A stretch of 64,000 bases of DNA, taken from Mesorhizobium sp. dw_380 (GTDB taxonomy: Bacteria; Pseudomonadota; Alphaproteobacteria; Rhizobiales; Rhizobiaceae). Below, in pieces: positions 22,406 through 30,979 of this stretch. Position 1 is the first letter of the stretch. Every line of letters begins with the position of its first letter. The notes beneath the pieces were generated by a model. That model made no database searches and was not told where the DNA came from. It saw only the letters and a list, made by a program, of their open reading frames with translations. The DNA lies in assembly GCF_018588885.1 (NCBI RefSeq), contig NZ_JAFFIW010000006.1, positions 203,613-267,612 of the forward strand, given 5' to 3'. The position numbers were made by a program, and so were the translations under genes.

Positions 22406-23191
22406 TCAGGACTCGGCGCCGTAGACGTCGAACTTGAAGTACTTGTCGTTGATTTCCTTATATTTTCCGTTGGCGCGGATGGCGTCGATGGCGGCGTTGA
22501 ACTTGTTGACGAGATCGGTCTCGCCCTTTCGAACGGCAATGCCGGCGCCAGGTCCGAAAATTTCGACCGGTTGCGGCGAGGGTTGGCCGAGGATCTTGCA
22601 GCAGGCGCCGTCAGGCGTATCGAGCCATTGCTGCAGCACGACGATGTCATCCTCGATGGCGTCCAGGCGGCCATTGGCCAGGTCAGCCTGCTCCTCGGGA
22701 CTGCTCGGATAGCCCTTGATGGTGCTGTCGGTATAGGTCTTCGAAGCATAATTGAAATGGGTGGTCGTGGTGGCGACGCCGACGGTCTTGCCGGCGAGGT
22801 CTTCCTTGGTCACGCCCTTCAGCGTGCTGTCCTTCGGCACGGCGAGCGCCGAGGGCGTGTTGTAGTATTTGTGGGTGAAGTCGACCTTCTGCTGCCGCTC
22901 CGGCGTGATCGACATCGAGGCGACGATGGCATCGAACTTGCCGGCCTGGAGCGCCGGGATGATGCCGTCCCAATCCTGCGCGACGAAGGTGCACTTGACC
23001 TTCATTTCATCGCAAAGCGCCTTGGCGATGTCGATGTCGAAGCCGACGAGCTGGCCGTCGGCAGTGAGGTTGTTGAAGGGCGGGTAGGCGCCTTCGGTGC
23101 CGATCCTCAGGGTCTTTTCCTGGGCCTGGGCTACGCCGAGCGTCAGTAGCGCGGCCGATGCGGCGAGCGCGATACGCAGTGCAATACGCAT
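22406..23191 (-). CDS. Polar amino acid ABC transporter substrate-binding protein
   Basis: A 261-residue periplasmic binding protein. It has a signal peptide (MRIALRIALAASAALLTLGV, cleavage after AQA) and then the typical LRIGTEGAYPPFNNLTADGQ, GFDIDIAKALCDEMKVKC, DWDGIIPALQAGKFDAIVAS and MSITPERQQKVDFTHKYYNT segments of the lysine/arginine/ornithine/histidine type. ATG 23191 is the start; upstream residues are not family-like. It forms an importer with the two permeases downstream. Confidence 0.92.
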   Translation of the reverse strand: MRIALRIALAASAALLTLGVAQAQEKTLRIGTEGAYPPFNNLTADGQLVGFDIDIAKALCDEMKVKCTFVAQDWDGIIPALQAGKFDAIVASMSITPERQQKVDFTHKYYNTPSALAVPKDSTLKGVTKEDLAGKTVGVATTTTHFNYASKTYTDSTIKGYPSSPEEQADLANGRLDAIEDDIVVLQQWLDTPDGACCKILGQPSPQPVEIFGPGAGIAVRKGETDLVNKFNAAIDAIRANGKYKEINDKYFKFDVYGAES

Positions 23192-23349
23192 GATAGTCCT
23201 CTCTTTATGGTCCCGGCCGTTGTTCCGAAACGGCTCTGTGGGGCGGTGCTTTTGACCGCCCGCTGAGGCAATACTCCCACTCTTTCGAAGAAAAAAGCAA
23301 CTGCAAAACCGCCAAAATCGGTAATGGGTTTCTGCCGTTACGTTACATC

Positions 23350-23853
23350 TCAAGCAACGAGACCGGTCGTGCGCTCGATGAAGTCGACTATCGATTTTAC
23401 GTCGTCGAGGTCGAACACCGGCAGGCTCTCATCCGTGATGGCGAAGTCCGCTGCGACGGCGACAATATTGGGATCACCTGGCGAAAGCGGCGCCTGGTCC
23501 TTCGCTTCCAGCCGCCTCGTTTCGATCTTGCGGTGGGGTTCGCGCTTGTAGCCTTCGACCAGCACGATGTCGCATGGCGCGAGCCGCGCGAGGATGGCGT
23601 CCAACGTTGGCTCGTCCTCGCCACGCAACTCGTGCATCAGCGCCCAGCGATTGCCCGACACGATCGCGACCTCGGTAGCCCCGGCCTGCCGATGGCGGAA
23701 GCTGTCGGTGCCTGGCTTGTCGATGTCGAAATCATGATGGGCATGTTTGACGGTCGAGACCTTCCAGCCGCGCCGCACAAGCTCTGCGACCAGCTTTTCG
23801 GTCAGTGTGGTCTTGCCGGAGTTTTTCCAGCCGGTGATGCCGAAGATGTTCAT
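23350..23853 (-). CDS. mobB: Molybdopterin-guanine dinucleotide biosynthesis protein B
   Basis: A 167-residue P-loop protein with Walker A GWKNSGKTTLTEKL near the start, KHAHHDFDIDKPGTDSFRHR, and VEGYKREPHRKIETRR. MobB binds GTP and assists MobA in loading GMP on molybdenum cofactor. It overlaps mobA by 4 nt (ATGA), so the two are a small operon. Confidence 0.93.
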   Translation of the reverse strand: MNIFGITGWKNSGKTTLTEKLVAELVRRGWKVSTVKHAHHDFDIDKPGTDSFRHRQAGATEVAIVSGNRWALMHELRGEDEPTLDAILARLAPCDIVLVEGYKREPHRKIETRRLEAKDQAPLSPGDPNIVAVAADFAITDESLPVFDLDDVKSIVDFIERTTGLVA

Positions 23854-24482
23854 GACGTCATGCTCTGCAACAGGCGAGCGGCCTGGGCAAGATCGTCCGG
23901 CACATTGATGTTGAAGAAAGGATCGATCTGATGCCCTGCGAATTGTGGGACCGGGAATTCCACCTCGACATGGCCATGGCGCTCGATGAAGGCCGAAACC
24001 CGCCTGTTGTCCTCATCGACCAGAAAATGCCGCAAGGCGTCGCGGCATCCCGTCGGCCACAGCGCGAAGGTCGGGTGCCGCCTGCCGGCCGAGGCGGCGA
24101 CGGCGATCGAACCGGGATGTTCTCCGGCCGCCGCCCGCAAACGGTCGACGAGATCGAGCGGCAGGAAAGGTGTGTCGCCGGCGGCGGTGACGATCGCCTC
24201 GCAAGACGTGCTGACGGCGGCCCATTCGAGGCCGGCCAGTATTCCGGCAAGCGGCCCGGCAAAGCCTTCGACGGTGTCGGCAAGCACCGGCAGTCCGAAC
24301 CGGGCAAAGCGCGCCGGGTCGCCATTGGCGCTCAGCGCCAGGGCTTCAATCTGCGGGCCAAAGCGCGACAGGACCTGATCAAGCACGCTGCCGCCGCCAA
24401 GCGGCAACAGGCTCTTGTCGCCACCGCCCATTCGTCTCGACTGGCCACCGGCCAGAATGATCCCCGCGACGTCTCGCTTCAT
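23850..24482 (-). CDS. mobA: Molybdenum cofactor guanylyltransferase
   Basis: A 210-residue nucleotidyltransferase. The signature is LAGGQSRRMGGGDKSLLPLG at the start, then ADTVEGFAGPLAGILAGLEW, AGDTPFLPLDLVDRLRAAAG and FFNINVPDDLAQA near the end. It transfers GMP from GTP to Mo-molybdopterin. It is directly upstream of mobB and about 2.3 kb from moaA, forming part of a dispersed molybdenum-cofactor region. Confidence 0.93.
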   Translation of the reverse strand: MKRDVAGIILAGGQSRRMGGGDKSLLPLGGGSVLDQVLSRFGPQIEALALSANGDPARFARFGLPVLADTVEGFAGPLAGILAGLEWAAVSTSCEAIVTAAGDTPFLPLDLVDRLRAAAGEHPGSIAVAASAGRRHPTFALWPTGCRDALRHFLVDEDNRRVSAFIERHGHVEVEFPVPQFAGHQIDPFFNINVPDDLAQAARLLQSMTS

Positions 24483-24529
24483 GGCCTGCCTGTACGCCAG
24501 CCGCCGGAAATCGCAAGCGGCTTCAAGAT

Positions 24530-25460
24530 CTAGATACCATCCGGCGCCATGGCAGGTCCGGTGCTTTCGGCGACGATCCTTCGCCGGCCGACCACGCGCT
24601 CGCGATACAGCGCATATAGACCCGAGCCGACGACAACGGTGGCGCCTACAATCATCGGCATGTCCGGTATGTCGCCGAAGACGATCAAGCCAAGCAGGAT
24701 GGACCAGAGGAGCGCCGTATAGCGGAATGGCGCGACGAAGGAGATTTCGCCCGAGCGCATCGCATGATGATGAACTGATAGCCGATGAGCACGAGCACCG
24801 CCGCCAGCGCCAGCAATGTCGTGCTTTTGCCGGTCATCGGCGTCCAGCCACCCATCGGCGACAACAGCAGCGCGCCGACGACGGTCATTGCAAGCGCTGT
24901 GGCGGTCGAGACCAGCATTGTCGGTATGGCCTGAGGGATGCGCTTGGTGGCGAGATCACGCACCGTGCAGCATGCGACGCTGGCCAGCGCCACAAGGGAA
25001 TAGACACTGAAGCCGTCAAAACCCGGCCGCACGATGACCAGCACGCCGGCAAAGCCGGTTGCGATCGCCAGCCAGCGCCGCCAGCCGACCGCTTCGCCGA
25101 AAAACAGCGCGGCCCCCATCGTCACCGCCAGCGGCAGCGCCTGAAGAACCGCCGAGACACTGCCGATCGGCAAATGGGCAAGCGCGCCACGAGGAATGAC
25201 ACGGTTGCGCCTGCTTCGCCCAGCACACGGATTGCCACCAGCGGCTGCAGCATCAGGCGCGGCTGGAAAAGCGCGCCGCGTTGCCAGGCCAGCAGGCCGA
25301 CGAAGAGCGAGGCAAACGCCCCTCTGATCAGCATGACCTGCGCCATGTTCATCGATTGCGAAGAGTATTTGGTGATGGCATCGTTGAGCGTGAAGCCAAC
25401 CATCGCGCCACCATCATGAACAACGCGCCGCGAAGATTTGGAGAAAGAGGCAAGACATCT
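24530..25460 (-). pseudogene. DMT-superfamily (EamA) transporter broken by three frameshifts
   Basis: Three reading frames together encode a DMT/EamA exporter: LSPNLRGALFMMV, then MVGFTLNDAITKYSSQSMNM ... GATVSF, then HLPIGSVSAVLQALPLAVTM ... YQFIIM, then MRSGEISFVAPFRYTALLWS to the stop at 24530. The frame changes are near 25404-25409, 25182-25188 and 24758-24763. Each is explained by one missing base in a G/C-rich triplet, and the net frame is restored by the third. The DNA reading frames around them are otherwise intact, so the loss is recent, or the assembly has errors. The exact 5' end is uncertain. Confidence 0.8.
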
Positions 25461-25561
25461 ACCGGTTGCTTGGGCAAGCAAGCCTGTAACAGCTGGCCAC
25501 GAGACAGCAATGGCAAAGGGCTGTGCCAGGAGGCGCAATCGCCTCCCGGCCGCTTCGATGT

Positions 25562-25921
25562 CTATTTCTTTGGCGTCAGGATCTCGGTGCCGTTGCCTTC
25601 CTTGCCGGCGATCGTCCACAGGCCATGCAGCGAGCCGTCGTCCTCGACCTTGTAGACGACAAGGCCGATATCCTTGTCCATGACATAGCCGGCGGAGAAT
25701 GCATTGTCGTTACGCATGCAGATGCCGTCCGAGGAGGACCCACCCGTCTCCCAGTGGATCGTGCAGGTGGTGCCGCTGGTCAGCGTGATGGTGGCTTCGC
25801 CGCCATAGGACGATCCGTCGAAATTGGTGCCGGCGACGGTGTAGGTGCCGCCGATCGACTGGGCGGCCGCGGGCAGGGCGGCGAGGCCGAGCAAGGCGAA
25901 AGAAAGAAGAATTTTGCGCAT
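25562..25921 (-). CDS. Small exported protein, unidentified (119 aa)
   Basis: A 119-residue protein with a signal peptide (residues 1-20, MRKILLSFALLGLAALPAAA). The mature domain is beta-rich: GGTYTVAGTNFDGSSYGGEA, TSGTTCTIHWETGGSSSDGI and DGSLHGLWTIAGKEGNGTEI. Two cysteines could pair. It resembles small periplasmic proteins with a lipocalin-like beta pattern, but I cannot name the family with certainty. ATG 25921 is the start; it lies between moaA and the broken transporter, on the same strand. Confidence 0.7.
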   Translation of the reverse strand: MRKILLSFALLGLAALPAAAQSIGGTYTVAGTNFDGSSYGGEATITLTSGTTCTIHWETGGSSSDGICMRNDNAFSAGYVMDKDIGLVVYKVEDDGSLHGLWTIAGKEGNGTEILTPKK

Positions 25922-26067
25922 GATGTATTCCCCCTGTGAGCGACGATTCCGCTGCGGGGAAGCTAGGCCGGAAGATGCTGGCGGTAAATCCGACAGCGGC
26001 TTGCCGACCGGACTTTTTCTGGGATGTGACTGGCCACCGGGCAATCCTTGCACGGATCGGCGGAAGA

Positions 26068-27063
26068 TCAGCCGCCGGTGACACTCATATGTCGGGAGAC
26101 CGACGGGCGGCTGGTGCGCCGATCGATGATGAAATCATGGCCTTTCGGCTTGCGGCCGATCGCCTCGTCGATCGCGTCGGCGACCAGCTCATTGCTCTCC
26201 GATGCCCGCAACGGCGCGCGCAGATCGGCCGCATCCTCCTGGCCGAGGCACATATAGAGCGTGCCGGTGCAGGTCAGCCGGACGCGGTTGCAGCTTTCGC
26301 AGAAATTATGCGTCATCGGCGTGATGAAACCGAGCTTTCCGCCGGTCTCGGCAACGTGGACATAGCGGGCCGGGCCGCCGGTCTTGAAGGGAATGTCGGC
26401 CAGCGTGAACTGGCGCTCCAGCGAAGCGCGCAGCAGCGACAGCGGCAGATACTGGTCGGTGCGATCGGCGTCGATCTCGCCCATCGGCATGGTTTCGATG
26501 ACGGTCAGGTCCATGCCTCGGCCATGCGCCCAGCGCATCATGTCGGGCAGTTCGGCGTCGTTGAAATCCTTCAGCGCCACCGCGTTGAGCTTGACTTTCA
26601 GCCCGGCCGCCTGCGCGGCATCGATGCCTTCCATGACCTTGCCGAGATGGCCCCAACGGGTGATCTGGTGGAATTTGCCGGCGTCGAGCGTGTCGAGCGA
26701 GACGTTGATGCGCTTGACGCCGCAATCGGCAAGCTCGGCGGCGAAGCGCGACAATTGCGAGCCGTTGGTGGTCAACGTCAGTTCCTCCAGCGCGCCGCTG
26801 TCGAGATGCCGCGACAGCTGGCGCACCAGATGCATGATGTTCTTGCGCACCAGCGGTTCGCCACCGGTGAGGCGCAGCTTTCTGACGCCCTTTTCGATAA
26901 AGACGGTGCAGAGCCGGTCCAGCTCTTCCAGCGACAAGAGATCCTTCTTGGGCAGGAAGGTCATGTCCTCGGCCATGCAATAGGTGCAGCGGAAATCGCA
27001 GCGGTCGGTGACCGACACTCTGAGATAGCTGATCGTGCGACCGAAGGGGTCGATCATGTTCAT
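26068..27063 (-). CDS. moaA: GTP 3',8-cyclase (molybdenum cofactor synthesis)
   Basis: A 331-residue radical SAM enzyme. The N-terminal Fe-S motif is CDFRCTYC (C-x3-C-x2-C, about 22-29); [18 protein letters not shown] is the SAM site; the second cluster is [18 protein letters not shown] (C-x2-C-x13-C). The protein ends in SVTGG, keeping the C-terminal Gly-Gly tail required in MoaA. It converts GTP into 3',8-cH2GTP. No moaC/moaD is adjacent. Confidence 0.95.
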   Translation of the reverse strand: MNMIDPFGRTISYLRVSVTDRCDFRCTYCMAEDMTFLPKKDLLSLEELDRLCTVFIEKGVRKLRLTGGEPLVRKNIMHLVRQLSRHLDSGALEELTLTTNGSQLSRFAAELADCGVKRINVSLDTLDAGKFHQITRWGHLGKVMEGIDAAQAAGLKVKLNAVALKDFNDAELPDMMRWAHGRGMDLTVIETMPMGEIDADRTDQYLPLSLLRASLERQFTLADIPFKTGGPARYVHVAETGGKLGFITPMTHNFCESCNRVRLTCTGTLYMCLGQEDAADLRAPLRASESNELVADAIDEAIGRKPKGHDFIIDRRTSRPSVSRHMSVTGG

Positions 27064-27256
27064 GTTCGAGCGTTTCCGTGGCCGTTACCGGCGTCGTTAC
27101 ATACAGCTATGTGATACGATCCAGCCCACCATTCAAGATAGCCAGCCTTGATCTTTGGTAACATTCCCCGACCGACATTGCGTGTCGGACACCCTCCATG
27201 CCTTTTCGCACGGCGCGAAGCAGCGTAGGGAAGGGGTAATTCAAGCAGGACCGATC

Positions 27257-27610
27257 ATGACGGCGCCAAAAGAACTGAGGGTCTCCAAGGACCGCAAGCT
27301 GCTCACCGTGACATTTCCCGGGCATCAGCCATTCGAGTTGCCGGCGGAACTCCTGCGTGTGGCGTCACCTTCAGCGGAGGTCCAGGGCCATTCGCCCGAA
27401 CAGCGGGTGACGGTTCCCGGCAAGCGCAATGTGGCCATCCTGAAGATCGAGCCGGTGGGCAATTATGCGGTGCGCATCACCTTCGATGATTTCCATGACA
27501 CCGGCATCTTCACCTGGAATTACCTGCACACGCTCGGCCACGAGAAGGACGAACGCTGGAACGCCTATCTCGCCGAGCTTGCGGAAAAGGGCTTGAGCCG
27601 CGACCGCTGA
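27257..27610 (+). CDS. DUF971 family protein
   Basis: A 117-residue DUF971 protein. It contains LRVSKDRKLLTVTFPGHQPF, LPAELLRVASPSAEVQGHSP, the family signature VAILKIEPVGNYAVRITFDD and TGIFTWNYLHTLGHEKDERW. Family members are linked to iron-sulfur protein assembly and to gamma-butyrobetaine-hydroxylase-type N-terminal domains. ATG 27257 is preferred over ATG 27155, as the upstream residues are not family-like. It is divergent from moaA. Confidence 0.88.
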   Translation: MTAPKELRVSKDRKLLTVTFPGHQPFELPAELLRVASPSAEVQGHSPEQRVTVPGKRNVAILKIEPVGNYAVRITFDDFHDTGIFTWNYLHTLGHEKDERWNAYLAELAEKGLSRDR

Positions 27611-27681
27611 AGCCGTTCCGTCGCTGTCGTCAAAACGTCATCGATATGGAGTAGCGCGGGCAAAGGTTCGGGGACGAAAAA

Positions 27682-28293
27682 ATGTCGCTCATCACCACGG
27701 TCGAACAGCTCGAAGCACTCTATGGCGTTCCAGGCGAAGCCTCGCTGGTCAAGGAACTCGACCAGGTCATTCCCGAATATGCCGCCTTCATCGAGGCCTC
27801 ACCCTTCGTTGCGCTTGCCACCAGCGGGCCGGAGGGGCTGGACTGTTCGCCGCGCGGCGATCTTGCCGGCTTCGTGCGCATCGTCGATTCGAAAACGCTG
27901 ATGATGCCGGATCGGCGCGGCAACAACCGCGCCGATTCGCTGAAAAACATCATCAGGGATCCGCGTGTCGGGCTGCTGTTCCTGGTGCCGGGTTCCGGTA
28001 CCACGCTGCGCATCAACGGCCGGGCGCATATCACCACGGACCCGGCACTTTGCGCGTCGTTCATGGTCGACGGCAAGGCGGCGCGCTCGGTGACCGTCAT
28101 CGATGTCGATTCGGTCTATTTCCAGTGCGCCCGCGCCATTGCGCGGTCGGAACTGTGGAACCCGGCCAGGCATGTCGACCCGAAGTCGCTGCCGACGCCC
28201 GGACAGATCCTGGAAATCACCAGCTGCAAGAACATCGACGGCGAAACCTACGACAAGGAATGGCCGGAGCGGGCGAAGAAAACGATGTGGTAG
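27682..28293 (+). CDS. Pyridoxamine 5'-phosphate oxidase-family FMN-binding protein
   Basis: A 203-residue split-barrel flavoprotein of the PNPOx-like group: SPFVALATSGPEGLDCSPRG, FVRIVDSKTLMMPDRRGNNR, DSLKNIIRDPRVGLLFLVPG and TLRINGRAHITTDPALCASF. The MMPDRRGNNRADSL segment matches the MSMEG_1061-type flavin reductases. It binds FMN but lacks clear evidence of pyridoxine oxidation; a general nitro/quinone or heme-related redox role is possible. A terminator-like hairpin follows its stop. Confidence 0.87.
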   Translation: MSLITTVEQLEALYGVPGEASLVKELDQVIPEYAAFIEASPFVALATSGPEGLDCSPRGDLAGFVRIVDSKTLMMPDRRGNNRADSLKNIIRDPRVGLLFLVPGSGTTLRINGRAHITTDPALCASFMVDGKAARSVTVIDVDSVYFQCARAIARSELWNPARHVDPKSLPTPGQILEITSCKNIDGETYDKEWPERAKKTMW

Positions 28294-28325
28294 GATAGAG
28301 CCCTAAGATGGGCTCTATCTGTTTG
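28294..28325 (+). terminator. Hairpin after the flavoprotein gene
   Basis: GATAGAGCCC and GGGCTCTATC flank a six-base loop (28304-28309), directly after the stop codon at 28293 and followed by TGTTTGTTTG. It is probably a Rho-independent terminator for the plus-strand gene, with a weak T-run. Confidence 0.65.
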
Positions 28326-28330
28326 TTTGC

Positions 28331-28375
28331 GCATGATCTTTTCCGAAAACCGGATGCCATTTTTCCGGATCATGC
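28331..28375. repeat. Rhizobiales intergenic palindromic repeat (RIME-like)
   Basis: GCATGATC ... GGATCATGC encloses the motif TTTTCCGAAAACCGGATGCC. This unit is a widespread intergenic palindrome in Rhizobium and Mesorhizobium genomes. It lies between the terminator-like hairpin and the marR gene stop and contains no ORF. Confidence 0.75.
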
Positions 28376-28393
28376 TCTGGGCCGAAAGGGCGG

Positions 28394-28846
28394 TCACGCC
28401 TCCTTCAGCACCTCATAGATCTTGCGCATCTGCTCGCCGATCATGTCGCATTGTTCCGGCGTCGACTGGCTCATCGCCTTCTCGATCAGCGCCATATGGA
28501 CTTTCAGCGCCTGCATCAGCAGCGCCTCACCAGCTTCGGTCAGCGCAAGCCGCAGGATACGCTTGTCCTTCTCATCTCCTTCGCGGCGCAGCAGGCCGCG
28601 TGTCTCCAGCTGCGGCAACAGCATGGTGATGTTGGAGCGGCCGACGAGCAGCTTGCGGGCAAGGTCGTGCTGCGACATGCCGGGATGGCGATAGAGGTTC
28701 ATCAGCACATCGAGCTGCGCCGGCTTCAGGTCAAGCGGCGCTAGCTTCACCGCCAGCGTGCGCTCCAGCACATGGCAGGCGCGCGCCACCGCGACCCAGT
28801 TGCGAAAGCGCGGGTTGTCCCAGGGCAGCTCTTGTTTATTGTTCAT
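28394..28846 (-). CDS. MarR family transcriptional regulator
   Basis: A 150-residue regulator. The winged helix runs from KPAQLDVLMNLYRHPGMSQH through DLARKLLVGRSNITMLLPQL (recognition helix) to ETRGLLRREGDEKDKRILRL (wing). It is divergent from an alpha/beta hydrolase, separated by 47 bp containing three TGAAC half-sites. It is expected to control itself and the hydrolase, probably in response to a small aromatic or lipophilic ligand (inference). Confidence 0.92.
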   Translation of the reverse strand: MNNKQELPWDNPRFRNWVAVARACHVLERTLAVKLAPLDLKPAQLDVLMNLYRHPGMSQHDLARKLLVGRSNITMLLPQLETRGLLRREGDEKDKRILRLALTEAGEALLMQALKVHMALIEKAMSQSTPEQCDMIGEQMRKIYEVLKEA

Positions 28847-28848
28847 CT

Positions 28849-28873
28849 TTGAACTATTATGTTCATGCTTGAA
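28849..28873. promoter_or_regulatory. TGAAC inverted-repeat cluster in the marR-hydrolase intergenic region
   Basis: TGAAC at 28849-28853 pairs with GTTCA at 28860-28864 (six-base spacer), and GTTCA pairs again with TGAAC at 28869-28873. This gives overlapping palindromes in a 47-bp divergent promoter region, which is the expected layout of a MarR operator. Confidence 0.6.
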
Positions 28874-28893
28874 CGTATGGATGGATTCTCACT

Positions 28894-29799
28894 ATGGCAT
28901 CATTCGGGCTGAAGGTCATCCGGGGGGTGTTTGGTGCAGCCGAACATATCGCGCCACGCATCAGCGGGCGCGCGGCGTTCGAACTGTTCTGTCGTACGCC
29001 AAGCGCCAGGGCGCTGACCGGTGGCGAACGCCGCGCCATAGACCGCGCCGCTGAGTTCATGACCGAAGCGCGCCATCATCGGCTGAAGACGGCTACCGGC
29101 TGCGTCATGGTGCATGAGTTCCGGCCGGAGCCGGGCAGGGCGGCCGCCGGCACGGTGCTTGTCGTCCATGGCTGGCGTTCTCGCACCGAATATATGCGCG
29201 CCTTGATCGAGGGCTATCGCGCGGCCGGCTACAGGGTCGTTTCGCTTGACCTGCCGGGACATGGCCAGTCGCAGGGCCGGCACCTGAACATGGTCAATGC
29301 GGTTGAGGCGGTGCGGGTTGCCGGTGAATGGTTCGGTCCATTCGTGGCGGCGGTCGGTCACTCGTTCGGCGGCGCCGTTGCTGCCAATGCCATAGCCGGT
29401 TCGGTCAAGAACATTCCGCCGCTGACGGCCGGGCGTCTTGTGCTGATCGCAGCACCCAGCTCATTGCCGGCGATCTTTGCCGACTTCAGCCGCATGCTCA
29501 ATGTCGGGCCGCGTTCGCAGGTCGCCATGGCGGACCGTGTCGAACACCTTTCCGGCAGGCCGCTGCATGAATTCACCGGCGACCGCCAGCTTGCCCAGGC
29601 GGCCGTGCCGACGCTGGTCATCCACGCGCCTGACGACCGCGAGGTGCCGGCCGAGCACGCAAGGCGCTATGCCGGTGCCGGCGATCATGTGCTGCTGCAC
29701 TGGGCCGACGGGCTTGGCCACCGCCGCATTCTTGCGGACAAGGGCGTTGTCGAACGCGCCGTCGCTTTCGTGGCCCACGAGCCGACGCTGCTTCACTGA
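28894..29799 (+). CDS. Alpha/beta hydrolase
   Basis: A 301-residue hydrolase. It has TVLVVHGWRSRTEYMRALIE (oxyanion region), YRVVSLDLPGHGQSQGRHLN, the nucleophile elbow VGHSFGGAVAANAIAGS (G-x-S-x-G), a late Asp in VIHAPDDREVPAEHARRYAG and the catalytic His in GLGHRRILADKGVVERAVAF. The N-terminal ~60 residues are an extra segment before the core. The substrate is unknown. It is transcribed away from the MarR gene and is likely under its control. Confidence 0.88.
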   Translation: MASFGLKVIRGVFGAAEHIAPRISGRAAFELFCRTPSARALTGGERRAIDRAAEFMTEARHHRLKTATGCVMVHEFRPEPGRAAAGTVLVVHGWRSRTEYMRALIEGYRAAGYRVVSLDLPGHGQSQGRHLNMVNAVEAVRVAGEWFGPFVAAVGHSFGGAVAANAIAGSVKNIPPLTAGRLVLIAAPSSLPAIFADFSRMLNVGPRSQVAMADRVEHLSGRPLHEFTGDRQLAQAAVPTLVIHAPDDREVPAEHARRYAGAGDHVLLHWADGLGHRRILADKGVVERAVAFVAHEPTLLH

Positions 29800-29808
29800 G
29801 CGGTCCGG

Positions 29809-30210
29809 CTATTTCTTCTTCTCGCCGGGCTCTACCGGCAGCCCGGCAGCCTTCCAGGCCGTGTAGCCACCGAGGATGTGCTTGACCGGCGAAAGCCCCA
29901 TGTCCTGCGCCGTCTTGGTGGCCAGGGCCGAGCGCCAGCCACCGGCGCAGAAGAAAACAAAACTCTTTCCCGAGGCGAAGAACGGCTTGTGATAAGGGCT
30001 CTCGGGATCGATCCAGAATTCCAGCATGCCGCGTGTGACATGTTTGGCACCGGGAATCCTGCCATCGCGTTCGACCTCGCGAGGATCGCGCAGGTCGACG
30101 AAAACGGTGCCTTCGTCCTCGAGCAATCCTGCCGCTTCTTCAGGCGAAACCACCTCGATCTCGGCATTCGCCTCGTCCAGCAGTTCGCGATAACCCTTTT
30201 TCACTGTCAT
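29809..30210 (-). CDS. Rhodanese-like sulfurtransferase
   Basis: A 133-residue single-domain rhodanese from ATG 30210. Visible are VVSPEEAAGLLEDEGTVFVD, LRDPREVERDGRIPGAKHVT and the active-site Cys loop FVFFCAGGWRSALATK, then LGGYTAWKAAGLPVEPGEKK. The Cys loop CAGGWR fits a thiosulfate or similar low-molecular-weight sulfur donor. It converges on the hydrolase, 9 bp apart. Confidence 0.9.
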   Translation of the reverse strand: MTVKKGYRELLDEANAEIEVVSPEEAAGLLEDEGTVFVDLRDPREVERDGRIPGAKHVTRGMLEFWIDPESPYHKPFFASGKSFVFFCAGGWRSALATKTAQDMGLSPVKHILGGYTAWKAAGLPVEPGEKKK

Positions 30211-30264
30211 CCCCTCCCGGCCGTGCTGGCAGGTCCGAATTTCGAGCACAACAGCCAGCATTTG

Positions 30265-30879
30265 TCACGCCGAGTCGGTGCCGGCCATCGTCTTCCATGC
30301 AGCCATCGCCCCGGCGACCGTCGCCATCAGTGCGGTGCACGAAGCACCGTCTCGTGCCTGGATCGACATGCCGTGCTGCACCGTGGCGAAAAAGGTCGCG
30401 GCGGTACGGCAATCGAAATTCGCCGGCAATTCGCCCTCGGCCACGGCGCGCTCGAGGCGCTTGCACAGGGCTGTAAGGTTTTCGGCGCGGCGGCGGCGCA
30501 GATCCGCGCAGATGGCACCGCTGCTTGAGTCCTGGTGCAGTGCGCCCAGTGCAATCAGGCAACCCTGCGGGCGATCGGTCTGCGAATAGGCTTTGGCTGT
30601 CCGCCGCAGGAAATTCTCGATCGCAAGGCATGCCGTCGATGCCTCGTCCAATGCGGCCCAGATTTCGGTTCCTTCGGCGTGCGTGTAATATTCGGTCGCT
30701 TCGAGGAACAGCGCCTCCTTGCTGCCGAACGCGGCATAGAGGCTGGGCGAATTGATACCCATCGCCGCGGTCAGGTCGGCGATCGACGTGCCCTCATAGC
30801 CTTTGGCCCAAAACAGTTCCATCGCGCGCCGCAGGGCCGCGGTTCGATCGAAGGTACGGGGACGGCCTCTTTCCGACAT
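30265..30879 (-). CDS. TetR family transcriptional regulator
   Basis: A 204-residue TetR regulator from ATG 30879 (MSERGRPRTFDRTAALRRAM). The HTH is ELFWAKGYEGTSIADLTAAM followed by GINSPSLYAAFGSKEALFLE. The ligand domain resembles the AcrR/TetR_C_6-like group. It lies opposite the SDR gene with two related 14-bp repeats in between, so it probably represses it. ATG 31038 lies too far upstream and would include non-family residues. Confidence 0.92.
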   Translation of the reverse strand: MSERGRPRTFDRTAALRRAMELFWAKGYEGTSIADLTAAMGINSPSLYAAFGSKEALFLEATEYYTHAEGTEIWAALDEASTACLAIENFLRRTAKAYSQTDRPQGCLIALGALHQDSSSGAICADLRRRRAENLTALCKRLERAVAEGELPANFDCRTAATFFATVQHGMSIQARDGASCTALMATVAGAMAAWKTMAGTDSA

Positions 30880-30895
30880 GACGCCTGTTTCTGTG

Positions 30896-30969
30896 TTGAT
30901 CGTTACATAAATCAGTTGACGCGGTTGGACAAGACTGCCAGACATTTGTGTATCAATCACTACATAAAT
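30896..30969. promoter_or_regulatory. TetR-SDR divergent region with paired 14-bp repeats
   Basis: ATCGTTACATAAAT at 30899-30912 and ATCACTACATAAAT at 30956-30969 share 12 of 14 bases in the same orientation, 57 bp apart, each near one of the two divergent genes. The first is near the tetR start and the second is adjacent to the SDR start. They are candidate TetR operators. Confidence 0.6.
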
Positions 30970-30979
30970 GGAGAAACAG

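Noticed and set aside
25936..27114. Long plus-strand ORF (392 aa) opposite moaA
   Set aside because: It is antisense to a complete radical-SAM gene and its residues are the Arg/His-rich type produced by high-GC shadow frames.
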